From: Isochrysis galbana
Taxonomy: Eukaryota > Haptophyta > Isochrysidales > Isochrysidaceae
Reading direction: 5' to 3'
Assembly (NCBI GenBank): GCA_018136815.1
Contig: CM030939.1
Coordinates: 3,713,419 to 3,777,418 of the forward strand
DNA: 64,000 nucleotides
Shown here in pieces: positions 10,097 through 21,230 of this stretch (positions are counted from its first letter, which is position 1; every line of letters begins with the position of its first letter). Made by a program: the position numbers and the translations under genes. The notes beneath the pieces were generated by a model. The model was given only the letters and a program-made list of their open reading frames with translations, searched no databases and was not told the DNA's origin.

Positions 10097-10980
10097 CACG
10101 TTTAGTCAACGCCGATTCAGAGATGAAGGGAATCGCGATAGGACCCAGAGAGTTAAGGCTCGCGCAGTTCGCGGATGACACACAAATCTTAGCTATAGGG
10201 GTAGGCATCTTTATCCGGATATTTGTCTTGGATATCTCTGGGGGGGTGTCCCAAATGGATATATCTCGGATACTTCCTGGATATTTGGGGGGTGGGGGGG
10301 TGGGGGGGAGATAATTTTAGCCTTTTTGGGGGGGGGGGCACTAGCACTAACATTGACCATGCAGATGTATGTGAAGGAATTCACCAAGCAGGTGCTTGGG
10401 TGGTGGACATCTAACCACACCAAGTTCCCAACTTGGGCCTTAGCGGTAAGGGTGGCTCTTTGTCTGAGCCCCAAACCCAACTTCTTCAGAACGTGTGTTT
10501 TCATTGTTGCAATGTTTGTTTGATGCTGATCGGGCTTGTACCTTAGCTGATCAAGTGGAAGCGTCGGTGATGTTGCGGTATAACGGTATAAGCGCAACGG
10601 CAGCGGCGCGTGACGCGGACATTGGATATTTGCTTGGATATTTGGGGGGGGGCGGATGGATATTTCTTGGATATTTCTGATGGATAAATGGGGCATTTTC
10701 AATGGATAAAGATGCCTACCCCTACTTAGCTAACTCCTTCGAGTCATTGGAAAGAGCGATGCGCATCCTGGACGTCTATGGAACCGCCACCGGGGCTAGA
10801 GTCAATAAAAACAAGAGTGTACTAATACGCATGGGGTCACTTACAGGGGCGCAAGTCCCCGCGGCGCTAGCGTATCTCAAAACGCTCGGTGAGGGAGAAT
10901 ATATATGCAACCATACTGCGAGTTCCATTCTGGGAAGGACCCGGGGTCCACAAGCACACTGCCTCACGCCGCACGTGTAG
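10056..10980 (+). pseudogene. LINE-type reverse transcriptase fragment, interrupted by an hAT MITE
   Basis: Before the interruption the frame reads LLLAEGLTRLV and ends in the RT catalytic box QFADDTQIL. After the interruption it reads SFESLERAMRILDVYGTATG then ARVNKNKSV, which is the segment that follows this box in non-LTR RTs. Removing 10,196-10,724 plus one copy of CTTAGCTA makes the two halves join in frame (…TQI-LA-NSFES…). The element also lacks the sequence between its ORF start and the RT. It is a dead copy. Confidence 0.85.
10196..10724. mobile_element. Non-autonomous hAT element (529 bp) inserted in a LINE RT
   Basis: The termini are perfect inverted repeats (TAGGGGTAGGCATCTTTATC at the left, its complement at the right). 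CTTAGCTA flanks both sides (10,188-10,195 and 10,725-10,732). Inside lie degraded plus-strand pieces of the hAT dimerisation domain: WWTSNHTKFPTWALAVRVAL and, after a break, TLADQVEASVMLRYNG. It is therefore a deletion derivative of an autonomous element rather than an unrelated MITE. GGATATTTGGGG-type subterminal repeats occur near both ends. Confidence 0.95.
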
Positions 10981-11150
10981 CGGAGATTTTTAAGAAGATT
11001 TTTTTATATTATTATCAGGTGCGTCGTCAAAGCGCGGGCGCTTCGGCGACAGCAGCGTGTCCATGAGCGCAATCGTCTGCGCTTACGCGGCAGCGAGAGA
11101 CAAGAGGGCGGGGAGCGGCGCGCGCTCCATCGCCCTATTGTTGTAACGAT

Positions 11151-12023
11151 TAATTAATTAAAATATTAATGTTATATCCTAGCCAACCCCACTAGCTAAT
11201 TCGACACAACTTTTCAGTCCCGGAATCTCACCATCCAGGTGTCCGAGTGGTACCGGGGGAAGGGGGCACTGCCCCCTCCCCTCGATATTTGTCCTCCCCC
11301 CAGTGCAAGCACCGACCCTGCGCACCCCAGCACACCCTCTCCTCGAGGCCACGCTGGGGGAAAACCCCTTTCGGGTAAAACAACGCAGGGGGGGGGGGGC
11401 ACTCGTGAGTTTAGGGGCCCAAAGCGCTAATCTCCCTCGCCCGAGCGAGTGGCCGCGGCGAGCCGCGGCCCTTCCCTCCTGGCTCTGGCGCCCCCGTCTT
11501 CTCTTACCCAAACAGGTCGAGAAGACACGTAAACACCGGAGGGGAGAGCTGCCGCTCCCCCCTCCCCTCCCTCTTCCCTTTTCCTCCTCTCTTCCCTGCG
11601 GCGGGGGCCCATGGCGCGCGCCCGCGGCACCTCTTCAGGTCCCCAAGTGGCCTGCAGGGGCCTGGGAGCACAGCTCAGGGGGCAGGTGAGGCTGGGGCAT
11701 GGCCCTGGCCCCTCCTGCCTCTCCCTCGCTGGCGCTCCGCGCCCCTGCAAGTCGACTGGAGCTGGCTGGGGGGTCCCGATCAGGGGGGGCCAGGGGGAGG
11801 AGGGGCTGGTCAGAGGGAAGAGGGATGGGCTGGCCACGACAGGCCAGGGCGGGCGAATCAGGCGTGCCTGTGGGGAGAGGGATGGGTCAGCAGGGCAGTG
11901 TGCTCCTGGCAGGCCATCAGGCGTGCGAGGAGAGCGGGTGGTTCCTCCCCCATGGCAGGGGAGGAGTGGAGAGAGAGGGGGGCTCGTGCCCCCCCATGGG
12001 CGAACTAAGTATAAACTTAGATG
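11151..12023 (+). mobile_element. Retroposon copy (about 870 bp) with 16-bp target duplication
   Basis: CTATTGTTGTAACGAT occurs at 11,135-11,150 and again at 12,024-12,039, immediately outside the repeat. The 3' end reads CCATGGGCGAACTAAGTATA followed by AACTTAG, the same end as in the copies at 16,4xx, 39,5xx, 43,87x, 49,28x and 60,72x. The long, variable-size duplication fits target-primed retroposition. The body is G/C-rich without a convincing long protein. Confidence 0.85.
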
Positions 12024-12039
12024 CTATTGTTGTAACGAT

Positions 12040-12366
12040 AGTTCAAGAAACGGGTTGTGTGATAAAAATCGCCAACGGGGTCGGCCAGTCTGCACGCTTT
12101 AAATTGCAGCCATACATACGCTTGCTAATTGCTAACGCGAGCCATATGTCGTACATATCATCAGTAGACGCAAGAGGTACCGAAAAGGAAGCGAGCGGCG
12201 TGTGCCCCGACCGCCGCAGCGGGCCGAGCGAGCGTCGAGGGGAATCGTCAGTGATAAAATGTCAAGGAGGAAAGACGACAACGCCCACTTCGGTGGCATA
12301 ATGATGGGAAGGATCCAGTGAGCACCCGCCAAGCAACTGCCATCATAGACGGCCCGCAGATGACGC
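12040..12366. other. Intergenic, 3' flank of the EF-hand gene
   Basis: No gene, RNA or repeat recognised apart from the target duplication at its left edge. Confidence 0.5.
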
Positions 12367-14490
12367 TCAGGTCGAAAGTGGGTGTACGGACGCATGCTGC
12401 GAGCTACGCGCGGAGGCGCGCTCCGAGGCACGCACGGATGCTTGGTTGCGCCTCGCGATGGCACGTAGCTCGCGGCTTTGCTGTGCGGGGGAAAACCCGT
12501 CCAGCTTCTTCATCCGCTTGAGCATGGCGTCAATGCGAGGCATGACGAAGCGCACAAACTCGTTGAAGTCCAGGATGCCATTTGAATCGGCGTCATCGCT
12601 CGGGTCCATCTCGACGCCGAGCATCTCGCCTGCCACCGTCAGGCGGATCGAACCACGACGGTTGAGGTCGGCCTGTTTGAAGGCATCGACAGCGCGCTTG
12701 AGGTGGTCGGCCTGGAGCATGGAGACCGCGTCAAACAAGCAGAGTGAGGAGGCGGACGCAACCAGCTGCACGCGGTACTCGTACTCATCATCACGCGAGG
12801 CGTCAAGTCGCGAGACGAGCGCTTTCTCGGCGGATGAGAAGCGCTCAAGGACCGTGATGAAGGAAGTGAGGTCCATCCCAACGTCGCACTGCAAATTATC
12901 GAGGAGTACACGCTCGTCGCCCGGCCCAAAGTCACGTTCGTCTGCTTCACGCACCGAGCCATAATGGTCTGTTGCTGGCAAGTTCGTCACGTGCCGCCAG
13001 AACTCGCTCATCTCCTCGGGTTTCAGGATACCGTCGCCGTCGTGGTCAAACTTCTTGAAGAGACGCATGGCAAAATCCAGGTCTTCCGCCGTGAGTTCGG
13101 AGAAGGAATCGCCTGCAAGCGCGCCGCCCACTCGAGCCAGGATGGCGCCGCCGTGCTCGGCAACGGGTTCGTCGGCCATATTGCGGAAGCTGGCATACTT
13201 GCCCGTCTTCCAGCGGGCGGCGACACCCCACCTACGAGGGGCGGACGATGCTAGCGCCGTAATCGGAGGGCAAAGAATGCTGAGGTGGGGAGTATGAGCA
13301 CCGGTGTGAGGGGAGAAGATGGGGGGGGGGAGGCGTTGGTACCTGCCGTTCTTGGACTCGCCAGGGGTGGCCTCCGATGTTACTTCAAACGACTCCATCT
13401 TTGGGAAGACTGACTTGACAAATTCGTTGAAGTCGAGGACGTTATTCTTGTCGAGGTCACACTCGGGGCCTACGGACGTGCGCGCCAGCCCGAGTCGCGC
13501 CGCCGCGACGGTCATCCGAAGCGAGCCCCGTCGCTTGACGTCGGCGCGCCGGAAGAGCTCCACGGCGCGCTGGAGCTGTTGCCCGGGAAGCTGCGAAATG
13601 GCGTCGTACACCACAAGGGAACAGGCCGCCTGTGACAGCAACATGCGGTAATCGAGGTCTTCTGCGTCCCCTGCTGTTGCGCCCTGCATGAGCGTCTGCT
13701 CAGCCGCCGAGAAGCGCTGAAATACCTTGATAAACTCGGGTAGGTCCATCGCACCGTCGGTGCTTACGGCGGTACGGTCTCCAAAGGCCTCCTCATCCAG
13801 CCCGTCGATATATTCGTCGGTGGTCTCGCCAGCTTCGCGGATGCTGCCCGCGTGATCGGCAACCGTCAAGAAGGCGATGTGCTTCCAGAAGGCGAGCAGC
13901 TCCTCCGGCAGTAGCTTGCCATCGCGGTCGCGGTCAAACTTGCGGAAGGTGCGCATCGCGATCTCAAGCTCCTCATTGCTCAGCTGCATGAGGTCGGCGG
14001 CGCTCGCAACTGCCCTCTTCAGACCATCGTCGTACCGGTCGTCGCGGACACTACCATCGGCGCGGAAACTAACCGATTGCTTAGTCCAGCGTTGTCCCAC
14101 GCCAAAGTGATTCCTTGCCAACACGTCCAGCTGTGAGCGGCCAGTGGCCAGCGTGTCGTTGAGCCGCTCGCTTTGGGCGCTCTGGCACTTGCTGGTGCGG
14201 GCACTGATGGGCACCGAGATCGACGTGTCGAGCGTGTCCATCAGGTCGGGGGGGGGCTTCGAACGTGCCACGTGTGGATGGATCCGGTGACTCGCGCGCA
14301 GCGTGAAGAGGTTGCGCAGCAGGCTGATGATGCCAAGCATGCCCTGAGCTCGGCGCACCGGGTGCGACGGTGGCTCTGCCTGGTGCTTGCTTGGGAGGAC
14401 GGGCGAGGTGGAGGGGCTCGGAACATGGGGCGGAGAGGAGGACATGGCAGCAGGCTGGCGTATCGCCGGCGACGCCTCGCAAGAGGGCAT
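12367..14490 (-). CDS. EF-hand calcium-binding protein with two related modules
   Basis: Two homologous halves of about 230 residues each carry a canonical EF loop near their start (DRDRDGKLLPEE and DHDGDGILKPEE) followed by FWKHI/FWRHV, and a second loop near their end (DLDKNNVLDFNE and DDADSNGILDFNE) followed by F-V. Position-12 glutamates are present, so Ca2+ binding is likely. Between the halves a GT-AG intron at 13,232-13,342 (111 nt, in frame) fits well: AACGGCAG|GTACC to CCTCGTAG|GTGG, giving NGRWGVAARWK. I start at Met 14,490; upstream codons lie in a CT/GA low-complexity leader. Alternative starts are 14,445 and a later Met. The N-terminal about 100 residues are Pro/Ser-rich. No kinase or membrane domain is seen. 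The function is unknown; it is likely a calcium sensor or cytoskeletal regulator. Confidence 0.8.
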   Translation of the reverse strand: MPSCEASPAIRQPAAMSSSPPHVPSPSTSPVLPSKHQAEPPSHPVRRAQGMLGIISLLRNLFTLRASHRIHPHVARSKPPPDLMDTLDTSISVPISARTSKCQSAQSERLNDTLATGRSQLDVLARNHFGVGQRWTKQSVSFRADGSVRDDRYDDGLKRAVASAADLMQLSNEELEIAMRTFRKFDRDRDGKLLPEELLAFWKHIAFLTVADHAGSIREAGETTDEYIDGLDEEAFGDRTAVSTDGAMDLPEFIKVFQRFSAAEQTLMQGATAGDAEDLDYRMLLSQAACSLVVYDAISQLPGQQLQRAVELFRRADVKRRGSLRMTVAAARLGLARTSVGPECDLDKNNVLDFNEFVKSVFPKMESFEVTSEATPGESKNGRYQRLPPPIFSPHTGAHTPHLSILCPPITALASSAPRRWGVAARWKTGKYASFRNMADEPVAEHGGAILARVGGALAGDSFSELTAEDLDFAMRLFKKFDHDGDGILKPEEMSEFWRHVTNLPATDHYGSVREADERDFGPGDERVLLDNLQCDVGMDLTSFITVLERFSSAEKALVSRLDASRDDEYEYRVQLVASASSLCLFDAVSMLQADHLKRAVDAFKQADLNRRGSIRLTVAGEMLGVEMDPSDDADSNGILDFNEFVRFVMPRIDAMLKRMKKLDGFSPAQQSRELRAIARRNQASVRASERASARSSQHASVHPLST

Positions 14491-14699
14491 AGAGGAGGGC
14501 GTGGTGTGTTGCGTGGCTTGCGAGCGAGAGGCGGGCTGAAGGCAGGGAGGTGGAGAGGAAGAGAGGGGAATGGTGCCAGGGCGGTGGGAGGGACAGGAGG
14601 AGAAGGGCGAGGAGTGCTTGTGTGTGCGAGAAAGAGGGGGCCGGGGTGTGGGTCGATATGTGCTGGTGGGGGCGGGGTGGGGAAGTTGTGGGATGGAAG

Positions 14700-15055
14700 A
14701 GGAGGTGAGAGAGACCGGGAGGGAGAGGAGGGGTGGAGGAGGGAGTGACGGCGCCTCTCCCTCTGTTTCTTTCTTCTCTCTCTCTGTCTCTATCTCCTCT
14801 CTCTCTCTCCATCGGCGGCGCGAGGCCACTTCTCTCTCTTCTCGTCTCGTCCCGTGTCTCTCTCTCTCCTCTCTTCCCTTCCCTTCTCTCCCCTTCTCTT
14901 GGGAGACTGCCAGCCAGTCCCGGGGCCCGTCACTTCTGTCTTCTTCTCTCTCTCTTCTCCTCGGAGGGCTTCTCTCCCCGCGTCTCTCCCTCCTAACCCT
15001 GCGGAGAAGAAGAACCACTGCGGAGAAGAAGAAGAAGAACGTCGAAGGCAGTGAG
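14700..15055. repeat. Pyrimidine-rich tract in the EF-hand gene leader
   Basis: Dense CTCTCT, TCTCTCC and CTTCTC runs on the plus strand, producing long Arg/Glu- or Ser/Leu-rich artificial frames on both strands. The following 15,056-15,640 shows no gene. Confidence 0.7.
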
Positions 15056-15639
15056 AGGGAGAGTGCCCCACGGAGGGAACCTCAGAGGTTGTGAGAGCAA
15101 GGGGCAGACTTCAACTCACGGAAGAGCCGTGGTTTTCTTTCGGTTTGTGGGGCAGCGCTGCGAGGCTGCCGGCGGTTTCACGAGAGAGGGAGCGAGGGAA
15201 GTCGTACAGAGTACAGAGAGAGACCTCCGAAAGTTCGGCGTCAGCGAGATCAGACGCCGACGGGGGAGGGGAGGGGCGGGGAGGGGGCGGGGGCGGGGCG
15301 GGGGAGGCTCGTCGACCTCGTCGTGAAGGCGCTGCCTCTCGCGGGTCGGCCAGCCATCGGGACCGAGACGCCGGCTTCCGCTCTTCGAGCTTTCTTCAAA
15401 GGACGGCTTGCGTCAGGGAGGCCTCATCGCAGTCCATCAACCCGCACGACCAAACCTGCCGTCTTACGTCATCAAGCGTCACGTTAAGGCTACGAAAAGT
15501 ACAGGTCACCTTGAGGTCGGCGATGTGCTGCTGAGACGCGCAGTACTCCTAAATGATGGGCGTCTCTATGCGGCCCGACGGCTGCTCCAGACCGGCCGAA
15601 GGCGGAGAATTTGGGATGAACTCTGTATTGCGTATTGCC

Positions 15640-16260
15640 AAATTGCCAGGAGCGCAGCATGAAAACGGCTTCTTCGGTTTGTACTTAAGGTGGTCCGCGG
15701 ATGGGAGTGCCCACCCCCGGTATTACGGCAGAGCGGCGGGTGATGAGCGCCGCCAGCGAGGGAGTGGCCCACCTTCTGGCGTTTCTACACGAACCCTGCC
15801 TTCTTCCCCACCTCCTTCAGACGCTCGCCGATCATGAACATTCTGTCATAGACCTTGCCGATGCAGTACTTGTTACTGTCCATCATGCGCAAAGCGCAAA
15901 GCCTTTACAATTGGCATGGCAACGTGGAGAATGAGAGTCATCGGCTTCCAGAAATGCTCCTCGTCCAACACAATCTTGTTCACCGTGTCCCCGATATTAG
16001 CCTCGAGGACTTCGTCATCAGCATCGTCGGCCAACGTCCAGGCCCTACTTGAGAAAGAAGCGATGCCGCCCGTATTCAACACTGATGACGACCTGCATCA
16101 GATCCTCCTTCACACGCAGCATGCGCGACATCTCGCGGAATTTACCGGCAAAGCGAGTCGCTTTCGCTCGATATAGCCCGAAGGACCGGCCATGATTGGC
16201 CTCGATCACCTCTCGCAGCCTCGTGCGAGGCCATCTCGTTCGGCCCCAGAATAACTTGAG
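15640..16260 (-). pseudogene. hAT-type transposase core pseudogene
   Basis: Reading the minus strand from about 16,250 downward: ATRFAGKFREMSRMLRVKED, then (another frame) FWKPMTLILHVAMPIVKALR, then, after a short TTGCGC duplication that shifts frame, SNKYCIGKVYDRMFMIGERL, ending at a stop near 15,788. This order (T-R-F-A-x-K, F-W, P-x-x-x-A-L-R, G-K-V-Y-x-R-M) is the central part of hAT transposases. At least two frameshifts make it non-functional. No terminal repeats were located. Confidence 0.7.
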
Positions 16261-16319
16261 AACAGTGCCGACCTTCCCAATCTCACCTCACCGATCTGAG
16301 GGCCCATTTTTGGTGGCAA

Positions 16320-16446
16320 GCCATCAGGCGCATGCCAGGAGAATAAGTGGTTCCTCCCCTACGGCAGGGGAGGAGTGGAGAGAGGGGGGAGAGGGGGGGG
16401 CTCGTGCTCCCCCCATGGGCGAACTAAGTATAAGTATAAATTTAGT
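16320..16446 (+). repeat. Truncated retroposon 3' end
   Basis: Matches the 3' portion of the 11,151-12,023 retroposon (TGGTTCCTCCCCTACGGCAG, then the CCCCATGGGCGAACTAAG end), with a small TAAGTATA duplication at its tip. 16,447-17,194 has no recognised gene; it includes one copy of the GGTACCAAATGAAGGCGAAC motif (about 16,696) that recurs in the array at 56.7-57.0 kb. Confidence 0.65.
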
Positions 16447-17194
16447 ATAGTTAGTAGGCAAAACTTGGGGAATGTATGGAGGGAAGGGCGCCTTTCCCTC
16501 GGTAGCGTTTGAGCAACTGTCGGACTCGTCACCGCTGTCGTCGTCACGATGCCAGTCAGACCAATCCCCCGTGACGGTGCGATTTTATGCAATTGGCCAT
16601 TGGCGCAGGCTTTCGCGAGGTCTGGAACGACACCCGGGCGTTCATAGAGCACACCCGTGTCCCGGTCACATCCATTGTGTGGAGATGAAGGTGGTACCAA
16701 ATGAAGGCGAACGACCTGAGCATGGGGTTGACCGACAGGCCCCCCGGAGGGGAGTTGGAGTCCCGGAAGGGGGAGGGCGCGAGGCGCCTCCTCAGTGCCT
16801 TCAGGCTGAATTACGTATTGACTTAGTTGAATGGCTTGCGCAGTGAACAAAAGACAAAAGACAAGTGGGAGAAGTTAACCCTGCAGGGCAGCAGCACATT
16901 GCACATTGTCGCTACCTATCAGCGCACATACCATCATGCTTACCAGCGGCATCAAGAGCCGCTAGAATTGCTCGAGGAGAGTCGGCAACTGAGCTAGGAA
17001 TGAGAGAGGCGCCAACAAGGATTGCCCAAACGTGCGTAGCTACAAGGCACGCGTGCGTATCCGCACGAAAGAAGGGACTTTCGGTCGAGCAATCCCCCCT
17101 TCCCCGCTTTCCCCTCAATCCAATCCAACATCCACCTAGCGGAACCTCCCCCCCCCCTCCCCTCCCCTCCCCAAATTCACGCTCTGCGTGTCCT

Positions 17195-19668
17195 TCAGCT
17201 CTCCTCCTCCAACGCGATGAGCGGAAGGCCCTGTTCCTCCGCCGTGCGCGCAATGCGCGAGGCGAACTCAGCCTTGCCTGCGGCGCGGCATGCGGCGAAG
17301 GCTGCGCGGTGTGCCCGCGCGTTTGGCACCAAGCTTGAGACGACCGCGACGCGCATCATCTCCTCCCACACGCCAAGGGCCGCACGCCACTCGCCAGCGG
17401 CGGCGCATGCTTCGATGACGCCGCGGTAGCAGCCGGCGGAGGCGGTGCTGGCGCCACGCTCTGCCTTGAGCACCCCGAGCAGCGACACCGCCCGACGGGC
17501 GTCGGCGCGCGCTGCCGCTGCGTCGATAGCGGCGGAGACTGCCTGTGCGGTATGCGTGATGCGCCAGCCACTCTCATGAGCACGGTCAAAGACAGCGAGT
17601 GCGGTCTCCGTCTCACCCGCTGCGGTTAGGGCGCGGAGTAGAGTCGAAAGCGCCGGTGCATCGGGCTCGACCCCAGCGTCGATCATTGCGCCCCACACGC
17701 CGAGCGCCGCCTCCCACTGGCCGCACCGGCCCAGAGCGCTCACAACGAGGGTGTACGAGATGGTGTCGGGTGTGAGCGCCGGCCGCATTTTGCTGAGGAG
17801 AGTGAGTGCGGCATCTCCTTCGCCAGCACGCGCCGCCGCCTTGAGCACCGCATTGGTCGCGCGGAGCCCAGGCTCGAACCCCGCCGCGCGCATCTCCTCA
17901 AGCAGCCCGAGCGCCGCCTCGTACTGAGCCCCAGCGCCCGCTGCGGAGAGTGCAGCGTTCCAGACCGCTTCCGATGCAGCGCCGCCCGCCGCGCGCAGTC
18001 CCTCGAAAAGGGCGAGCGCCTGCTGCCACTCGCCTGCGCGCTCACAGGCAGCAATGGCTGCCGCCCAAGTCCACTCGTTCGGCTGGGCCTCCGCACCGCC
18101 CTCCTCCATCGCGCCTAGCAGGCCAAGCACGGCAGGAAGATCGCCCGCGCGTGAGAAGGCAGCGATCGCCGAGGTGTACGAGACGACATCGGGCGTGAGG
18201 CGGGCGTCGCGCACGCGACTGAGTAGGTCCATCGCCGCCTCGCCGGCGGCGGCCTTGGCACATGCCGATAGCGCGTGGTTATACGAGACTAATGACGGCC
18301 GCACTCGTTCCGCCTCCATCACGTCGAGCAAGCCGACAGCGCCCTCGACATCACCTGCCGCGCCGAGCGCCATGAGCGCCGCATTGTACGAGAGTAGTGA
18401 TGGGCGCAAGCCGAGCTCTCCCATCCGGCGCAGGAGCGCGAGAGCAGTGTCGGGCTGGCGCGCGTCGGCGCATGCGCGGATCGCTACGTTGAACGAGGCG
18501 GCACGGGGCACCGCCACCATTAGCTCAGCCGCAGAGGCACCAGCACCCACGCCCAGCATCGCCGCTGCCCGCCGCCACTGCCCGCCGCGCGCAGCAGCCG
18601 CTACGGCCGCGTGTAGCAGCGCCTCGCTCCGCTCGACGTCGGGCGGCATTGACTCGTACGTGCGGAGCGCCTCACGCCACCGCCCCGCATCGGCGAGCGC
18701 CGTCACAGCCGCTGTGAAGGTTACCGCGTTTGGCGCGACTGCTGGCCCACCGCTCGTCGCGTTCATGCGGCGCAGTAGGTCGATTGCTTGCTGTGCGGCG
18801 CCACCCTTTTGGCAGGCAGCAACGGCGGTCGAGTAGGAGATGACATCGGGCGGCGCGCTGTCGGCCGGCATCGCTTCGAGCAGTTCGAGTGCCTCCTTCC
18901 ACTCGCCTGCACGCGCGAGCGCGGCCAGAGCGGAGTTGTAAGAGATGGTCGATGGCGATGTGCCGAGACGCGGCATCTTCTCAAGCAAGCAGAGCGAAAG
19001 CTTCCAGCGACCTGCCTTGCCCGCGGCGGCCTGGGGCGGGGAGGGAAGGAGGGGGAGCAGTTGAGGGGGGCAGTAGGGGAGTGAGGCGGGCGGGGGCGCT
19101 TGCGCACAATGAGTTGGTTCATCGGCCGGAGCTCAGGCGCAATGCCCGCCTCGGCGAGCTCATCGAGCAGCCGGATCGGCACGTCGAGTTCGCCGGCTCG
19201 TGCGCACGCGACGAGAGTGTGCCCAAACGCTGGGCCGTCCACCGGTAGTCCCCGCGCCCGCATCTCGTCCAGCAGTCGGCATGCCCCTTGCCAATCGGAG
19301 ACCTGCGCAGCCGCCTGCACCATGGCGCGCCACTCGCCGCGACTCCACCGCTCGGCCGCCAGCCCGGTACCGACGTTATCCCACTCGGCCGAGCGAATAG
19401 CGGCGCACACGCCGCGAAGCGCTCGCCGCCGCGCCTCGGCCTCACTGCTGCCACGGGCCTCAGTTGCCGGAGGAGTTTGCAGGAGATCTCCACGGCCTCG
19501 CCGATGCCCGCCACGCCCACGACCGCGCGGGCGTGCGGCGGGAGCGCGCGCGATGACGGACGCTGAGCGTGTTGTGGCGCCGATCATGCGCCCGCCCACA
19601 ACCAGCGCCCGCGCTCCCAGCACCAGCGCGGCCAGAAGGAGCATCCAGCTGCGAGCCGCCGCCGCCAT
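17195..19668 (-). CDS. Pentatricopeptide repeat (PPR) protein, probably plastid-targeted
   Basis: The protein starts MAAAARSWMLLLAALVLGAR (19,668), a signal-peptide-like leader, followed by an Arg/Gly-rich segment. From about residue 90 to the C-terminus it consists of roughly 16 degenerate 35-residue PPR motifs of the P type (for example TISYNSALAALARAGEWKEA then LELLEAMPA). P-class PPR proteins bind organellar RNA one base per repeat and affect stability, splicing or translation. One intron interrupts the repeats: donor ATT|GTGCGC at 19,107, acceptor near 19,016 (AAG, phase-matched) or at 19,032 (CCCCAG, which leaves the phase unmatched). The junction is therefore not settled. No DYW, SMR or other C-terminal domain is present. 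The RNA target is unknown. Confidence 0.85.
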
Positions 19669-20059
19669 CGGCGCGCGCGGCGGAGAAGGAGAGGAGAGAA
19701 GGGGAAGCAAACAAGGAAAAGGGGAAAAGGAAAGAGGGAAGAAGAGGGGAAAAGGGAAGAGTACCATAAGATACTCCACTCCAGTTGAGAGGCTGTCGCT
19801 TCGTTGGCACGCCCGCCTCGTGGACCAGCCGCCAGCCCCCAAAGATGGCTCCAAAGGCTCCCACCAGCAAGCCGATCCCGGCTATTTTTGGGCAGCTCCT
19901 GGAAATGGAGGAGGAGGGCAAGACGACGACCCTCCATTCTCTGCTCTCTGCCACAGCTCCTACCTCCTTGATCTGCCCGACGATGCGCTCCGGGCCTCCC
20001 TCGGCGACGTTGGACGTCAACATTCAATGGGGCTCCACGGGCATGGCTAATTTCTAATT

Positions 20060-21149
20060 TCGACGAGGTTTCAGCTTTTGGCTTTTGGGCCGTGACCCTA
20101 GATGCTAGACGCTAGATGGGAAATGCGGTGTTATTGGCGCTTGCAAGTGCGGCACTTCGGCAAAGCGGCCAACACCAAGACGCGCTTCTAATACAGCCAA
20201 ACACATATATATTTGGCCCCGGCAAAATATGGTAAATACCGAATTCCCATCTCCATCTCCATCTAGGGGCGCGACCATAAAATTGTGATTGTAGTCTGTA
20301 GTCTGAGATTGTCGTGACTGTGACTGTGACTGTGACTATGATTGCGACTGCGTACGGGTGGCCCTAGTTCCTAGTGTCTAGTGTCTAGTGTGTTTGGTGT
20401 CTATGTCGGTCCCCCATCCGTATGGATCGTCGAAAACGGCCCCGCACCACGCCTGGTCTCCATTTGCCATTTGAATTTGAGCTCTTTGAGCCCCTTGACG
20501 AAAGGCCCTTTGCCCTTTGCCCTTTGCGACTTTTAGACTTTAAAAAGACTTTGGTTTTCAGTCTCAATTTCAATTTCAATTTCAATTTTTATTTTTATTA
20601 AAAAATATCATTTTATTTGGTTTTACATTTACGGGTTATGGTAAGTTACGGGATTACGGGGGTACGGGGGCCCAGGGTGGAGCTAGGTCTAGGTCCTAGG
20701 TCTAGGTCCAATGGCCTATGGCAAATGGCAATGGGCCCCGGATATGTGCTCTAGTTGGGTGTATTGGCGGGAACTTTATTCTACTTTCTACTGAACAAAT
20801 CCTAAAATTTCCTCAACTCGCAACTCGGAGATGGTCCTTTTTTACCCCTAAAACTAAAGAAAACTTGTTTGGCGTTTGGCGTTTGGCCTTGGCCTTGGCC
20901 TCCCTAGCACTAGAACTAGCACACTAGCACTACGCACGTGGAACTCAGATAATAAATTGGACGCCCACCCTTCATCCCTACGCGGGCAGCCATGAAACAG
21001 TGTTATGAGAACAAAGGGCGAGGGATGGGCAGCGCCCCTGCGGCCAGCGGGTCGCGAGGTGTAGGAGCTGGTTAGTGGAAGACGGGCGCCCAGCGCCAAA
21101 CCTCAAATGTAGTTATATTTTTTATTACGTGTATTTGTATGCTCCCCCA
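20060..21149. other. AT-richer intergenic region with simple repeats
   Basis: Contains TGACTG repeats (20,308-20,350), CTAGTGT repeats (20,375-20,390), CAATTT repeats (about 20,563-20,587) and CTAGGTCTAGGTC repeats (20,680-20,710). The last motif recurs near 39,390. No coding frame is supported. Confidence 0.6.
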
Positions 21150-21222
21150 GGGGCTGTAGCTCAGATGGCAGAGCGTCCGCTTTGCATGCGGAAGGTAACG
21201 GGATCGATGCCCGTCTGCTCCA
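21150..21222 (+). tRNA. tRNA-Ala (anticodon TGC)
   Basis: A 73-nt cloverleaf without intron. D-arm GCTC/GAGC; anticodon arm TCCGC-TTTGCAT-GCGGA; T-arm ACGGG-ATCGATG-CCCGT; discriminator A73. The acceptor stem GGGGCTG/CTGCTCC has the G3:U70 wobble pair that specifies alanine, and a single T:T mismatch at 6:67. A and B boxes are in the usual places. CCA is not encoded beyond the coincidental 3' CCA overlap. Confidence 0.96.
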
Positions 21223-21225
21223 GGC

Positions 21226-21230
21226 TTTTT
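21226..21230 (+). terminator. RNA polymerase III T-run terminator
   Basis: TTTTT begins three bases after the tRNA-Ala discriminator base. Confidence 0.8.

Noticed and set aside
14081-14812. 243-residue and 191-residue frames in the EF-hand gene leader
   Set aside because: Produced by CT/GA repeats and overlap with the true frame of the EF-hand protein.
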